From NCBI RefSeq assembly GCF_022376445.1, contig NW_025955012.1, positions 62,001 through 126,000 on the forward strand: a DNA stretch of 64,000 bases, in the 5' to 3' direction. Each line of letters opens with the position of its first letter. Positions within the stretch are counted from its first letter, which is position 1. The notes under the pieces were generated by a model, which had not been told where the DNA came from, ran no database searches, and saw nothing but the letters and a program-made list of their open reading frames with translations. The translations under genes and the position numbers were made by a program. This DNA comes from Fomitopsis serialis (Eukaryota; Basidiomycota; Agaricomycetes; Polyporales; Fomitopsidaceae). This document shows positions 1-18,881 of this stretch, one piece after another.

Positions 1-763
1 AGTTCAAAGTTGTTGACTCCAGAAGGGGACTCGAATAATCTTGCGCGTCGCAGGTCAAGTCGAGCCCACATGTCGTCCAAGGTCCCCTCTCGGCCTCGTT
101 CAGGCCCGCGATCATCCACATCTCGCAGCAATCGTTCAGATGGCGACTTTGGTACAAAATTGCGGCTGCTGATAGTCGAGGTATGTTCATCCAAATTGTG
201 TACCTTACCAGGACTTCGCTTAGTGATGTGGACAGGACAATGACATCAATCGGATGATTCTCGCCAAGCGACTGTCCTTGGATGGGCATAACGTTGTCAA
301 TACAACCAATGGCCAAGAAGGTCTCGACATGTTGCAGTCCGACTTCGAGTTTGATGCGGTGCTCATGGATATCCAGTAAGAAACACTATACTCCGCATTT
401 GGTATACCTGTTCATGAATTTCGCAGAATGCCCCTTCTGAATGGCTTCGAAGCCACGGAACGCATCCGCGGACTGGAACACTCGAGGGTGAACAGTCTTC
501 ACAGGACTTCGCACAAGATCAATGGTCGAATACCCATTTTCGCCGTGTCTGCTTCCTTGTTCGAGGACCAGCAGGAGGAGCTCTTCAACCTCGGGTTTGA
601 CGGTTGGATATTGAAACCAATCGACTTCAAGCGCCTGAGGGTCATCCTCCGCGGCGTCGTTGACACGGTGCAGCGAGCAAAGGACGTCTACCAACCAAAT
701 TGTAATTGGGAAGTCGGCGGGTGGCTACGAAAGCTCGACAAAGTCCGCGAGGACGACCTGTAA
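1..763 (+). CDS. Hybrid histidine kinase, C-terminal receiver domain (5' partial)
   Basis: This is the last part of a two-component hybrid histidine kinase; the sensor and kinase domains lie upstream of the window. The reading frame is open from base 1. Removing introns at 181-235 and 376-426 joins three exons into one receiver domain. It starts with LRLLIVEDNDINR (acidic pocket), has the phospho-acceptor Asp in VLMDIQMP, the switch serine in FAVSASLFE and the conserved Lys in ILKPID. A short tail follows and ends at TAA 761-763. Receivers of this type take a phosphate from the kinase core and pass it on to an HPt protein in the fungal stress (HOG-type) relay. The class of kinase cannot be told from this fragment. 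Confidence 0.88.
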
Positions 764-1760
764 TCGCAACCCTCTTCTCGTCAACCCTCATCTTGGGTCT
801 TGTCGCTTGTCCATAACATACCGCAAACACAAAGCAACCGTGATTTCTTACGCTGTGTACACAACATTTCATACTGTATCAGTAAACATTCCTCGCATCT
901 GTAGCCGTACGCAGAGATACACGAGAGCCTGCCATCGTCGTTCGTCTAGATACTGTACATCACAATATTGTATTCGTCAGCTTTGACCGCACCGCACTGG
1001 TACGATTACGTCGTCATGCCGTGGTGGTCTATGCACTCTGGTATCATACATAGGCCGCGCCCTTTTATATAGCCACTCCTCTGCTGCGCTCCCCCAACCG
1101 TTGTGCAGTACTAGTAGCAGTGTCAATAAATAATGCCTCTGATCGTGCAGCAAATCTACTACAACGCCGCGACCGTCATGGGCCCCTTCACTTGTCTGTG
1201 TCGGCAGCGGCGGCTGACCATGGTGATATACATATGACAAGTATATGAACTGCACTCCGTGTCTTCTCATTTCAGTATGAAGATACTGTGCCCTGAAATA
1301 TTCGGTCATTCGTAGTGCTCTCGCTCCGCACGTCGGCCTCATGGCGGTAGAAGGCGCCACCGCCACGGATCCCAAAGTCTATGTTGTTCGGTACTTACAA
1401 GTTACATCCATCGCCTGACATCCCACGGAAGACCGCGGAACCTTTAATTCAAGCATTGCTACACTGGACCCTGTTGCTACTGCGCCGCTCAGCGCCTTAC
1501 GATTCAGACCGGGTGGTCCTCGCTACACTCATCTAGCCTGAGGCTACTACATAGGCATTATGTTCCTGATATCCGTGCAGAGGCTCTTCAGATGTCGAGC
1601 CCTGGCTTTACTTCCTCCCAGTGGCTGCAGGGACGTTGCGTTGTCTGTGCTTCTTGCTAGGAGGATGCAATGCCACCTAGGACACCACAATCAGAAGCCC
1701 CTCAGTACTACGGCTATAGTGCCGTTCACTGGCGATCGCTCCAAGCACGACGACAATCGA
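764..1760. other. Intergenic, no gene seen
   Basis: This holds the 3' flank of the histidine kinase and the 5' flank of the NYN gene. Short frames on both strands have no recognisable motif. A frame open from 1560 runs into the NYN start at 1761, so a longer NYN amino terminus is possible but looks unlike protein. Confidence 0.6.
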
Positions 1761-3006
1761 ATGACGGGGGCAAACGGTTCGCCGCGCTCTAGTGTCGTTG
1801 TATTCTGGGACTGGGGTACGCCGTTTCTATGGCGTTAGCTGAGCGGCCTTGATCGCAAACATCACAGAGAACTGCCCGATTCCGGAGCCGAAATATTCGA
1901 TGGCACGTCTGTCTGCCCTGCGTCAATTAGCACATAAATTTGGTCGCAATGTCACGTTCAGAGTGTACATGGATCGTGCGCAGCTCACTGCACCCCGGGC
2001 TACGGCCATGCGCTCGAGATTGTACTCGGCAGGAATTGAGCTGGTCGACTGCCCTCATGACGGGTTGAAAGAGGTAGTGGACAAGGCTATCACTGGTATG
2101 CTATGTATCTTACTGGAATGTGTATACGACCAGCTCACAGGTAGTAACAACAGTCGACATGTTCGAATATGCACTCGACAATCCCGCCCCGAGCACCTTG
2201 ATGCTCATCTCCGGAGATCGTGGCTATGCGCCCATGCTCTCCAGGCTATCGCTGCGAGGCTACACGGTAGTTATCATCACCCCAGTCACTGCCCAGGCGG
2301 GCTTGCGCCTCGCTCAGTGTCACGCAGTCTATGAATGGTCAGACCAACTCACGCTGTTGGAGGTGAGTATTTTTGCTTCTCTACTCCGGGGTGGATACAC
2401 AACGGATTGAATCCGTCATCGAACTAGAGTCAAGATTATGCGAATCCTACCCAGCCGTCAGGAACAATGGCAGCACAAAGTCCACCTGTGAGTACTTGTG
2501 CGTTTCGAGTAGTAGACAGCTGAGATGAATGCTCATGCATGCTTCGCTCAATAGACGATAAGTGTGTCGGGCTCGAAATCGCTGCCTACCAGCAGGACAC
2601 TACCTGAGGAGAACTCCTTTTTCTCAGCCGCCGCGAAGCCGGTCTCTGACGCACAATCGGCGCAGAAAAGCACACAGAGCTCCAAATCGGATACAGCCAT
2701 ATTGAAGTCGCCCAAGAAGGCGAACATCCCCGCGAGCCTATCGCCGTGGAATCGCAGTTCCAGACACTGGTGGATATCTTGAGAACGAAGCGGAAGGAGG
2801 GCGTTCTCTACATCTCTTACTCGGAATTGGGCCAGATGCTCTTGAAGCAACAGCCTGACGTCTACAAGGAAGCAGGAGTTTCGGGGATGAAGAAATACAC
2901 TACTCTTGCGCAGGACGACAAGATCATCGTCTTCAAGAGTGACAAGTCTGGACCTGTCGAGATCGGCAGTAACCGATTTGTCGGATTACATTCACGACTA
3001 TTATGA
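1761..3006 (+). CDS. NYN-domain nuclease-like protein with LOTUS-like C-terminal domain
   Basis: This is a predicted RNA-binding or RNA-cleaving protein of the NYN (PIN-like) superfamily. The start at 1761 leads after ten residues into VVVFWDWENCPIP. Introns at 1816-1867 and 2096-2153 restore the domain through DCPHDG, KAITVDMFEYALDNP and LMLISGDRGY, so the acidic metal-binding positions are present. After a polar linker, residues near 2746-2960 (QFQTLVDIL, LGQMLLKQQ, GVSGMKKYTTLA) resemble an OST-HTH/LOTUS winged helix, as in limkain-type proteins. Two more introns (2363-2428 and 2489-2555) are likely. The linker and the C-terminal domain are in different frames. The change needs one extra base near 2740, where no intron fits, so a missing base is suspected. 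The exact 3' end is uncertain. Confidence 0.75.
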
Positions 3007-3296
3007 TCACCAAGCAGCCGAGCAGTGAGTATTGCTTCAACCACTGCTTCACCGCGGAGTCTTGCCAGACCTCGGAGGTACGGCGACCTCGGGCAGGGAC
3101 ACTCCACCGATAGTACATGGCGTCGAGGTATCATATCGGCGTAGGAAGGACTACTTACTGGCACTTTGTATTAGCACACACTCTCATCTGGAAAACTGGA
3201 CCATCATGATGGCTACGCGCAGACCATAACGTCTAGATAATTACCGGATAGATCACATGATAACAATAGGAGCAGGGATCAACAAGCATGTACATC

Positions 3297-10333
<7,037 letters not shown>

Positions 10334-12337
10334 CTTGCCTGGCAGACGAAACACTTGAAGGACGTGGTGGAGGAAGAAGTGACACAACAACGACTCAGAC
10401 CAAGGGTCTATGTACCGTGACAAGCGCGCGCGGTAATTCCGGATTTGACGGCATTTGGCATCTCGATCTGTCAAATGCCGTGTTGGTGAAATACGCACTG
10501 CATCTCCATCAAGAAGGCCGTCGTACCTTGCGAGTCGTCGACACCATGCGGTCCCTGCGCTTCGAGCGACTCACATCGTCGGTACCGCCGCCCGCCGCGT
10601 GCAGCTATCTGACCCCTCAGAGTCACATACAGGGTTCGCTATAAGTTCATTAGATTGATTGCATTCGGCCCTCGGTGATTAGGGAGTCATTTGACGGTAG
10701 CATATGGCCACATCGAAGGTGCGGTCGTGGATTACGAGCTATTGCGAATCAAATGTCGAACCAGATTGAACCCCGCGTGTGACGGACGACACATCGAGTC
10801 AGTAACGTGAGTTCCAATGCCCGTTCCACTTGTCGGACAACTTGGTGTGTATTCGTCGACACAACGACATAGCGCACTGTTTTACATCGACAGCGTGCGA
10901 AGGCCAGATAGGAGTCAGGCTGCTGACACCATGTCCGTCGCCGCCGCAGCCAGCTTTCCCTTTTTTTTTTTTTCGCAGCCGGTATGCTCAGGTCTGGCTC
11001 AGGCTGCCGCGATAACACTCGCATGGGTCTACACAACATCCCACGGTCATTCGGTGTACGAGCTGATTGGCAGAACATCCGGACTTACCCCCCCATAAGT
11101 CCGCTCACGTGCCACAGCAGTAACTGGAGACTCACCCGACCGAGAGAGGTCCCTGCAAACCGTCACCATCTCGTCCGTCGAACTCTGAGCCATACTCTAC
11201 AAAAACTGGAGATGACAGAAACTATTCAAAAGATTTCAACTCACCGACGCGCAGTGTCAATGACAACTGGCAGCATGGTAGTGGCCACTGGGGGTGACCA
11301 GTGGGCCCCTGCCAGCCACTACGCTCCGAATGCGCATCTAGACTCTTCGTGCCCTCATGATCTTTCTACTTCGTAGCAATACGGTTATTGGAATCTCGAC
11401 ACGATGCCGTGTCGATCCTATCGTGTTCTGTCACGGAAATGGCACACGATGTAAGCTATCCGGCGCTGGAGACAGGGCATGTTTCTTCAGCGCGTTTGGT
11501 TCCCATCCTCGTCTCGGCCGGGACCGCACCTCCTATAGTGTCTTGCTTTCTTACGACCACGAGTGTGCGGGTTTGGACCATAATGAAGGTGAGCTCACTC
11601 GTGTTAAAGCAAACTGGCGACCTCACTGCTTTGTTCGTAGGAACGTGGCTCTGGCACACGTACACGAGCTCAGCATGTAGAGCTCGCTGCAGGATTCGCG
11701 CATGCTACTCGCAGTTTACCCATCGGCGGACAAAGGAGCGTTGAGTATGTAAGCTCAAGAGGGTGATGGCGAGGGTACTTGGCGCAGTACCGGGAGCCTG
11801 AACATACCACTTATATACGCAGTTGATACCCAGAGCCACGCTCGAGTCATCATTATTCTCTTCTCACTGACGCTATCTTTGTCGACAGGAATAACATCAG
11901 GCCGAGCACCTTTAACTTGGTCGCTGCTGCACACGTTTGGCGTCGGTGACTCGTGGCTGGCGGCATAAGCGCTTGCTTATTGTTGCCTCAGGAAGGCTCG
12001 CAACTATCGTGACATTGCTGTGATTCCTTTGATTCCCGCATTTCCTGCTCTTTTGTCTGTCAGCCACCGTCCTCACTACGATCGTTTCATTCCTTTTTGT
12101 CTTTGCGGCCGCGGCCACGCAGCCATCACCCACGCGTCCCAGAAAGGCAAGTTTCCCCAAATATATACTGAACCTTCCCTTCGAACGTTGACCGGAGCTA
12201 TCCAGAATCATCTTGGTTGCATCCCGAACTGTCTGAGTTCGATGGGCCTGGGAACGTGTAATTGTGTAGCAGATTATCATAAGGTGGCCTTTGTCTGTTG
12301 GTCTCGTAACTTGGACGCTTTGCCCCTGTGCTGGGCT
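10334..12337. other. Intergenic, about 2 kb, no gene supported
   Basis: This is the upstream flank of the ABC transporter and of the unknown gene at 12338. A run of 13 T lies at 10961-10973. Several frames of 60-145 codons are present on both strands (for example 11388-11744 plus). None shows a family motif, a consistent exon chain or protein-like composition. A degraded gene between 11.1 and 11.75 kb cannot be excluded. Confidence 0.5.
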
Positions 12338-14053
12338 ATGATCTCGCCGCCCACCCTCCTTCTGAGTCCCTGTCAGGTCTTGACGACTGAACAGGCAGAC
12401 AGTAGAGTCCAAGCAGTGATCGATATCTACCGCCAGAGTGAGTGGCCGTTGTCTCTGTGACATGGTGGTCCGGCTGAAGTGCAACATGAAGGAGAGGAGA
12501 CGTCTTGGACATTGCCAACGATTGAGCGGCGTCGGACCAACGTCGCGTACTCGGATTTGCGTCGCCGTGTGGAGGTTGTGGAAGGAACTTTGATCAAGAT
12601 CTGCATGTTCTTCGACGATGGCGTGGTGCACAATGTCGTTGCGATCGTGAGTGTCTATCGCGTTCCGTAGAATTGAGCTTGACATCTCCGTCATCAGGTA
12701 GTCTGCGCTCACCAGCAACGAGAGCTGTACGCAGCGTCCCACGACGATGAAGCATCCACTCATTACTTCCTGCCTCGTACGGTCATGGAATCCATGTCGG
12801 CCTACCTCGACAGCGTGATCAGTAAGCTCTGCTATGCCCTCATGTGGATCCAGTCTGGTGAGGGCAAGCACCACGTCCGCACCGTGAACGAAGCCATTCG
12901 TGACATGCACCTGTCGCTGAGACGCTACAACTGCCAGCACGTCTGCAACCCCGATGCCACTCCCTCCGCGCACCCCTCCGCGCCCTCGTTTGGCGCCCAC
13001 GCGCTTCCCGTCCTGCCCGACTGTCGCGAGCTCTGCGAGCCGCGCTTCGGGATCGAGGACTGGCCGCAGAACTTTGACCACCTGCGGCAGATCGACATCA
13101 ACGCAGCCCCGGACTGGACGGTCCGGGACAGGAACTGGGTGCCCATGTCCGTGCCGCTGGAGCAGTATCTCGCTCAAAGCAGAGAGCTCCGGAGGCGACA
13201 AAGCGCACCTTACAACCGTACCACATCTCCATTACAGAGGTTCCTCGCCTCGTCTTCTCGGGATTCGACTGTCGATATCCCGCCCACCTCGTGCCGTCGC
13301 CCGCCAGTGGCTTCCACATCGACGGACACGGGCTATGTCTCGGCGCTGCCTGACGCGTTGGCCGATGGCATGTCGTATGGTCGGTCCAGCTCGTCTTCGA
13401 CGGCTACGTCGGACACGAGGAAGCGGCGTCGACACGCGGATGACCTTCCGGTGACGCGATCTCTGAAACGAACGTTTCGCCTCGCCATCCGAAGAGGATG
13501 CGTCGCTACCATTCCTGTCCTAACGGCGTACCTACGCTCAAACAACCGGTGCGACGCAGGTTCACGACGCCAACCCTGCTGAGCACGACGTGTGTCGCGC
13601 TCTCGGAGGAGGCCATGGACGTCGATCACCATCCGGACGCTCCTCTGGTCCTGCTGAATGCGAGGCACCCGGGTTACTTGATGACTCCAGTGATGAATCA
13701 AGCATGTCGGCTTCATTGGTCCTGGACGAGTTGACGCTATGCAGCGTGACTCGGTCGTTGAACCAGAGGGGAGCCGGTGGCGGTCTAGTGTCGAGATTGA
13801 CAGTTCGGCAGACGGTCGTGGTCCGGGGCCGTCAACTTGGCTTCGGAGGTTGTGGAGGATCTTTGGCTGGAGGGATGATGCTATCGAGGCATACGTTGAC
13901 ATGATACGTGAGTGGCTACCATTGAGTCCTTCGAGTCGTCGTGTGCCTTACCCGGCATTTGTAGATGGCTGTCATCAGCCCCGTATGTTCAAGCGCGCAG
14001 CTGACCCTCTTGTCCCGCGCTGCGTGTCACTAAAGTCACTATACTCGGCGTAG
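12338..14053 (+). CDS. Unrecognised, probably lineage-specific protein
   Basis: I do not recognise this gene. A frame from ATG 12338 continues through a likely intron at 12419-12479-region signals (GTGAGT just after IDIYRQ, acceptor just before QHEGEETSW). It then crosses a clean phase-0 intron at 12647-12697 into a long exon with VVCAHQQREL and SAYLDSVISKLCYAL. The middle is rich in Pro, Ser and Arg with basic clusters such as RKRRRHADD, which suggests a disordered, possibly nuclear protein. Protein-like sequence then moves through all three frames in turn (near 13440, 13650 and 13735), always as if one base were missing. It ends with WLRRLWRIFGW and a stop at 14051-14053. A long frame on the opposite strand (11912-13201) looks like a shadow. 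Confidence 0.45.
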
Positions 14054-14788
14054 TCGATCAGGGACGGGGCAGTCGATGCCCTTTTCCCGGAGGAAGCACA
14101 CGTCGCGTTCTCAAGATAACGGAGTTGTGGGCAAAGGGTAGGCTCATAGCTCCTGGACGCGCCCTACGCCCTGGCGTCCTTGCCTTCAAGCTGTCGTCTC
14201 ACCTACAAGCCGTCGAGGCGCCAGTCTACGATGGACTGATGCATGTACATATTCATCTCCGACCATATTTGCTGTAGGCTACTGTTGTATGTACTCATGA
14301 TCAAATATGCACTAATGCTATGGTTGACTATGTCCGTCGGAGGGGTCATCGGTTGACGCGCGCAATTTGACATCCGCATCGCGGAATGTCCGGATTGTGT
14401 TTTGACTGGCGGTTGTGTCGACGGAGTGACTTACGCAGCGCTATACTGAGTGGTACCAGCGCACATACTGAAGGGCGCTGACACGGAAGGAGTATGGACT
14501 GATGATTATTCGTTATACAGGAAGGTAATTGCTCGTGCTGACTACTGCTACTTGTGACATTGTTGAATGAAATTGTTGTTATGCAGACAGAATAGTGATC
14601 ACAGTGGAGTATTCGCTAGGCTCGATGCATCGTAATGTTCGACGCATATTATGAAATATAATGAATGGAGGGTGGGCTTTGGTATCTCGTTGGCTATCCA
14701 GCTTGCGCCACCATTTGTTCCACTTTGCGGCTTGAGTTGCTACAAGCGTTATAACATCAGCAGCGAATAAGTGTGAATCACTTCATGC
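14054..14788. other. Intergenic, no gene seen
   Basis: This lies between the 3' ends of two convergent genes. It is AT-richer than its surroundings and has no frame with recognisable content. Confidence 0.6.
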
Positions 14789-16868
14789 TCACCCATGAGT
14801 GGGCAACCGGGACTGAAGGCCGACATCGTCGTGGTAATCTTCGCCAGAGCGCGACAACCTGGCGTGTCGTTTCAACGATCTGCAGTTCGTCTCCGGAGAG
14901 GGAAGTCCGATTTGCACGGTCGCAGATGCCCAAAGGCCTCGTAACCGGACCATTTCAGCGACCAGAGCTCGGCTGACGGTTGTCCACAAGATCTATGCCG
15001 CATTCGGTGTGTCAACACTTCGTTCACACGGAAGCAGAGCCCGATGACTTACGGCGAATATGGGGTTGACGAACGCAACTTGGGTAGGGTTTATAGCGTC
15101 AAGCGCTGCGGTGACGCTCATGGCACATCATAGTCCTTATTCGAGATCGAGACGTCCCTACGCGGAAGCTCTCGTGCAGCTGAACGAGGCCACGCAGCGA
15201 GTGTTGGACCAGGAGCAGTTTGCTGGCGGTCTGCTGATCGGGCGCTGCCCCCACGGGCGCGAGCGAGTGAATGAAGCCGTCTACCAGGCCATCAAGGTTC
15301 ACGAACTCCGTGCGAACTGCTTGCATCCGCCGCGGCTGGATCGTGCAGCAGTACGAGGATGGCGCGTCATCAGGAAGGGAGACAAATTGTTAAAGCGTGC
15401 GAGATACGACGGCGTAGCAATACTTACTAGACGACCATTGCATGGAGAGCATCGTCGATCGCCCGACGAGCGTCGCGGCTTTGGCGTACAGAGCCGGGCG
15501 GACGCACCTCCGCGGTCGTTCTGGGGATTTCCGCGTATGAAGTCGTCTACGGTGCGCGATCCTCGTATGTGCGGCGGGAAGCGGCCCTTCAAGGCAGTCA
15601 GCCAAAGACCGCAGCTGAGGCCGAGGAAAGCTCACACTTGCGTAGTCGTCTGCTTCCATAGGCCAGGGCGTGTCGATCGGCGGGCCGGTGGAGGCGCTGA
15701 ACGCGACGGGGTTTTGCAGGCAAAGGACCACGTCTGGTCGAGCATGTAGACTGCCAGAACGCGCGGATGCGCTCGCCCTCTTCTATGGCGTCGTTCGGCG
15801 GAGATAGATCGAACTCCATCGCGTGAAAGGACCCCGACCGCTGCTGATCCTGCATCGTCCGAATACTGTACAGGCGAGAGCTCAGAGTCAACGCGACCGC
15901 GGCGTTGCAGTAGTGCTGACCCTCCAACATACGGCCAGTGGCGAAGTGGTAGTTCGCCAGTAGAACGTTGGCCTGGATGGTGTGTATGATCGTGCTGGCG
16001 GGCATGTTCACGAGGGGGGTCTTGAGAGCCTGGACGGCGCGTGAAAGATACAGTGGTTCGTAACCCGCATCGCCTCTGCGCTCGATAAGCGTACACCCCA
16101 GAGACAGACCGCGTTCGTAAGCGCTGGGGAGAGCGGTGCCATCTGTGCTGCAGAGGACTGTATCGTCATCTGCATCATTGAGAAGAAACGCGTGCGGTGC
16201 AGGAAAAATGCGATTTGATCTGCGTGGACGAGGAACGCGTTGACGCTATGGCCCGGGTTAATTTTGAGCGCCAAATGCGAACGAGTAAAGACCAACGAAC
16301 ATCATTCGCACTGCTCCTGGGGAAGGATCAGGCATTGCATGAAGCGGTGCCGCTGGACTGCCCGAGGAACGTCGTACATATGCATTTGACAGTTCCGCAA
16401 CCCTAGTATCGCTTCGTGGCTGTGTATAAGAGGCAGAGCCTTCTGAGGCTGCGAGCGCTTCAGCAATAACAGTGGAAACGAGATGCAGGGATTACTGACA
16501 AGGGGACGTAGGCGATGACACAGGGGAGTCACCGGGCGCAATGGGGGTTGAACCTCGTCCGGACTGTTCTAATTCTTGTACCCGTTCTTGAAGGCGAGCG
16601 ATCTCTTCTTCTAGGACTTGCTTGCGGCTCGGTCGCGGACCGTCAAGGTATTCGCACTCTGCCTCCCTATGGGAGCGGATGCACGGCCCACAAATCGGTC
16701 TTCCTCCGTCGCATTTCTGGGGTAGAGCCATTATAAGTTGTGATGATGAACGGGTACTAGAATGCTACGCACATGCTTGCGCCGTTTGCAGTTGAGGCAT
16801 GCGGAACCACGGGGAGCTCTGCGCGATTTGACGTTGGATGGGCCTGCCTCTGCGGATTGAGAAGACAT
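14789..16868 (-). CDS. Zn2Cys6 transcription factor with fungal-specific middle domain, frame-disrupted
   Basis: The ATG at 16866-16868 opens a Gal4-type binuclear zinc cluster. Splicing a phase-0 intron gives C-x2-C-x6-C-x6-C-x2-C-x8-C across the ACLNCKRRK and KCDGGRPICGPC pieces, then a coiled coil (LEEEIARLQERVQELE). Downstream are hallmarks of the fungal transcription factor domain: FLVHADQIAFFLHRTRFF, TNAVCLWGVRLSS, IIHTIQANVLLANYHFATG, NDAIEEGERIRAFW, VYMLDQTWSF, IDTPWPME, EFVNLDGLVDGFIHSLAP and NPTQVAFVNP. Single-base frame changes fall at about 16072, 15753, 15709, 15497 and 15122. Each is explained by one missing base, mostly in a G or C run. The order and completeness of the domains argue for a real gene read with errors, or a very young pseudogene. 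The target genes are unknown. Confidence 0.7.
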
Positions 16869-18881
16869 TAAGGTAAGGAAGAGTCGACTCTGTGCTCTAG
16901 AGTGGGAATGACGCAGCATCCCATGTCTTAAAGGACCGCAGCGGGTGGTTTGCGCAGTGAGGCATCAGGTCAGATCTATACATCGGAGTTGTGCCATACA
17001 CTCCGTAGCCGTGCACAGCAGGGCGTAAGGTATGAAGGTAGCACATGGTGAGGAGCCCAGAGTCGGGATCGCGCAGTCCTAAACGTGCACGAAGTCGATG
17101 CTGCGGCGCTCATTGGATGCAAGCCCTTTGAGTTATCCGGAATCCTTGTAATATCTTGTCATGCCCAGCCTCCTGCCGGTGCCCGCACGTCAATAACAAC
17201 CGCTCCGCATAGAATCTCTTTAAGGTGTGCTGGAAGCCGGATCTAATACCTAAGGTTTGTTAGCGAACTTTCGTTGCATACCAAACTCGACTGGCGGCCG
17301 CAGCGGCTGTTCGTACGCTAAGCGGCTCGGGTGTGGTAGTCCTTAGACATCGAGCTCGAGAGGGCCCGCGTGCAAGACCGTGACATCGCGAGACGACAGC
17401 GTAATTGATCCTCTTGCTACCGCAAGCCAGATATGCTGTTGACTGTCTGCGCGCACGCGGCACCGCACGCGTCGCGAGTCACAGCATTGTTTGCGCTTGT
17501 ATTGCTACAGCCTCTTCGCCGCTCGTTTTGGAACCTATCCTCTTCCTCTACTTAGATCTGTGCATCATACCCGACTGCAAGTCTGCACCCTCGGACAAAA
17601 ATGAGCTTCTACTCATCCTTGCTCAGGCGAGTAAATTCAGCCCAAGAGCTGCTGCTCGAAGCCTCAGATGGCACTGATCCACGCTGCACACCTCCGCGTA
17701 GCGCGACGCGCAGCGGTGATGCAAACTGCCACCGTCCTTCCGAGTTGGTCATCCTGAATCGAACCAAAAAAGGAATCGTTGCAATTACTCACTGCTCTTA
17801 TAGATCCACCGTGGGCGTAGAGCTGTGCCTGTAGGCTAGACGACCTCGCAACGACACTGCGAAACTGTCGGTGACAGTGCCAATCAGTATGTTGGGCGTT
17901 TCAGCGAGAAACGCTGTCTCTAGACGCAGCACGACGTACCAGGGAAGCGACATGGTCTATCACGGAAGTGGACAACATCCGAACGGCTCCGCAGCACTGC
18001 TGCTGCTCCTCGACGCGGACTCATAGATCGATCACCATGATGATCCTTCGTCCCTCGATCGCGCAGTCCACCTGCCCACATATGGTGTGTGTTTCGGTTC
18101 AGTGTGCTGCGGATGATTACCTAGACCAGCCAATAAGGAAAGATGACGAAGCAGTGGGTCCACAAGGTCACTCTAACGCATCAGTACCAAGTTCGAACTT
18201 CTGACTGCACTCAGGCTATCGAAGCATCTCAGCGCTCGTCTCCGCAGCACCCACTGGGTCACCGGAGAGGCGGCTCCGTTCGCGCCGTGCCATACCAAGG
18301 CCATGTTCTCAGACGTTACGGACCTTTTGTGTTATCCAAGCAAGCCTGCGGCACAGTTCCCCGTCAGCAAGACCGCCCTAGACACTCGGGCGTTGACGTG
18401 AGACCGTCCGTGGTGCGAGTAGACGCGTTGAGTGGCATCGTTCCCTGAGAATTGCCTAGAACACTTAAATTGAGACGACAGAGTATCCTTGCAGATGCCG
18501 CCATATTCGAGACTCGGTACAACAGCAGACTTACTGTTGAATGAAGCTCGGAGCCGGAAGGCCAGCACTACTAAAGAACAAGACCCATATACCGTCCTGA
18601 TCGGGACGCTTATGATTGAGCGACTATGCAACTCAGATCGAGGGAATGGCAGAGAGCCAGCTTTGTGAACTGGTTGTAACAGTATACATCAAGACTGATT
18701 TACATAGAGATCGAGAGCAGTGCGTAACGACGTCTGCGGCTTCTTTCCATTCGTTGTTATAGCCGTTTCATTCGAAATCTCCAATGCACCTTTCTTCCGT
18801 TTCATTTGGAACCTTCAATGCACCTTTTTGCTACTTCAAGCCCGTCCATGGGAGCAAAGCGCTCCAGTCGCCGGGCCAACG
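16869..18881. other. Intergenic, about 2 kb, no gene supported
   Basis: This holds the upstream flank of the zinc-cluster gene and the 3' flank of the first F-box gene. Frames at 17405-17677 and 18143-18448 lack motifs and exon partners. I see no repeat or RNA gene here. Confidence 0.5.

Noticed and set aside
11912..13201. A 429-codon minus-strand frame
   Set aside because: It lies opposite the plus-strand gene, which has a clean phase-0 intron and a better amino-acid pattern. The minus frame is rich in His, Val and Arg without motifs.
15060..15749. A 229-codon plus-strand frame
   Set aside because: It is the antisense of the fungal transcription factor domain, which has many recognisable blocks on the minus strand.
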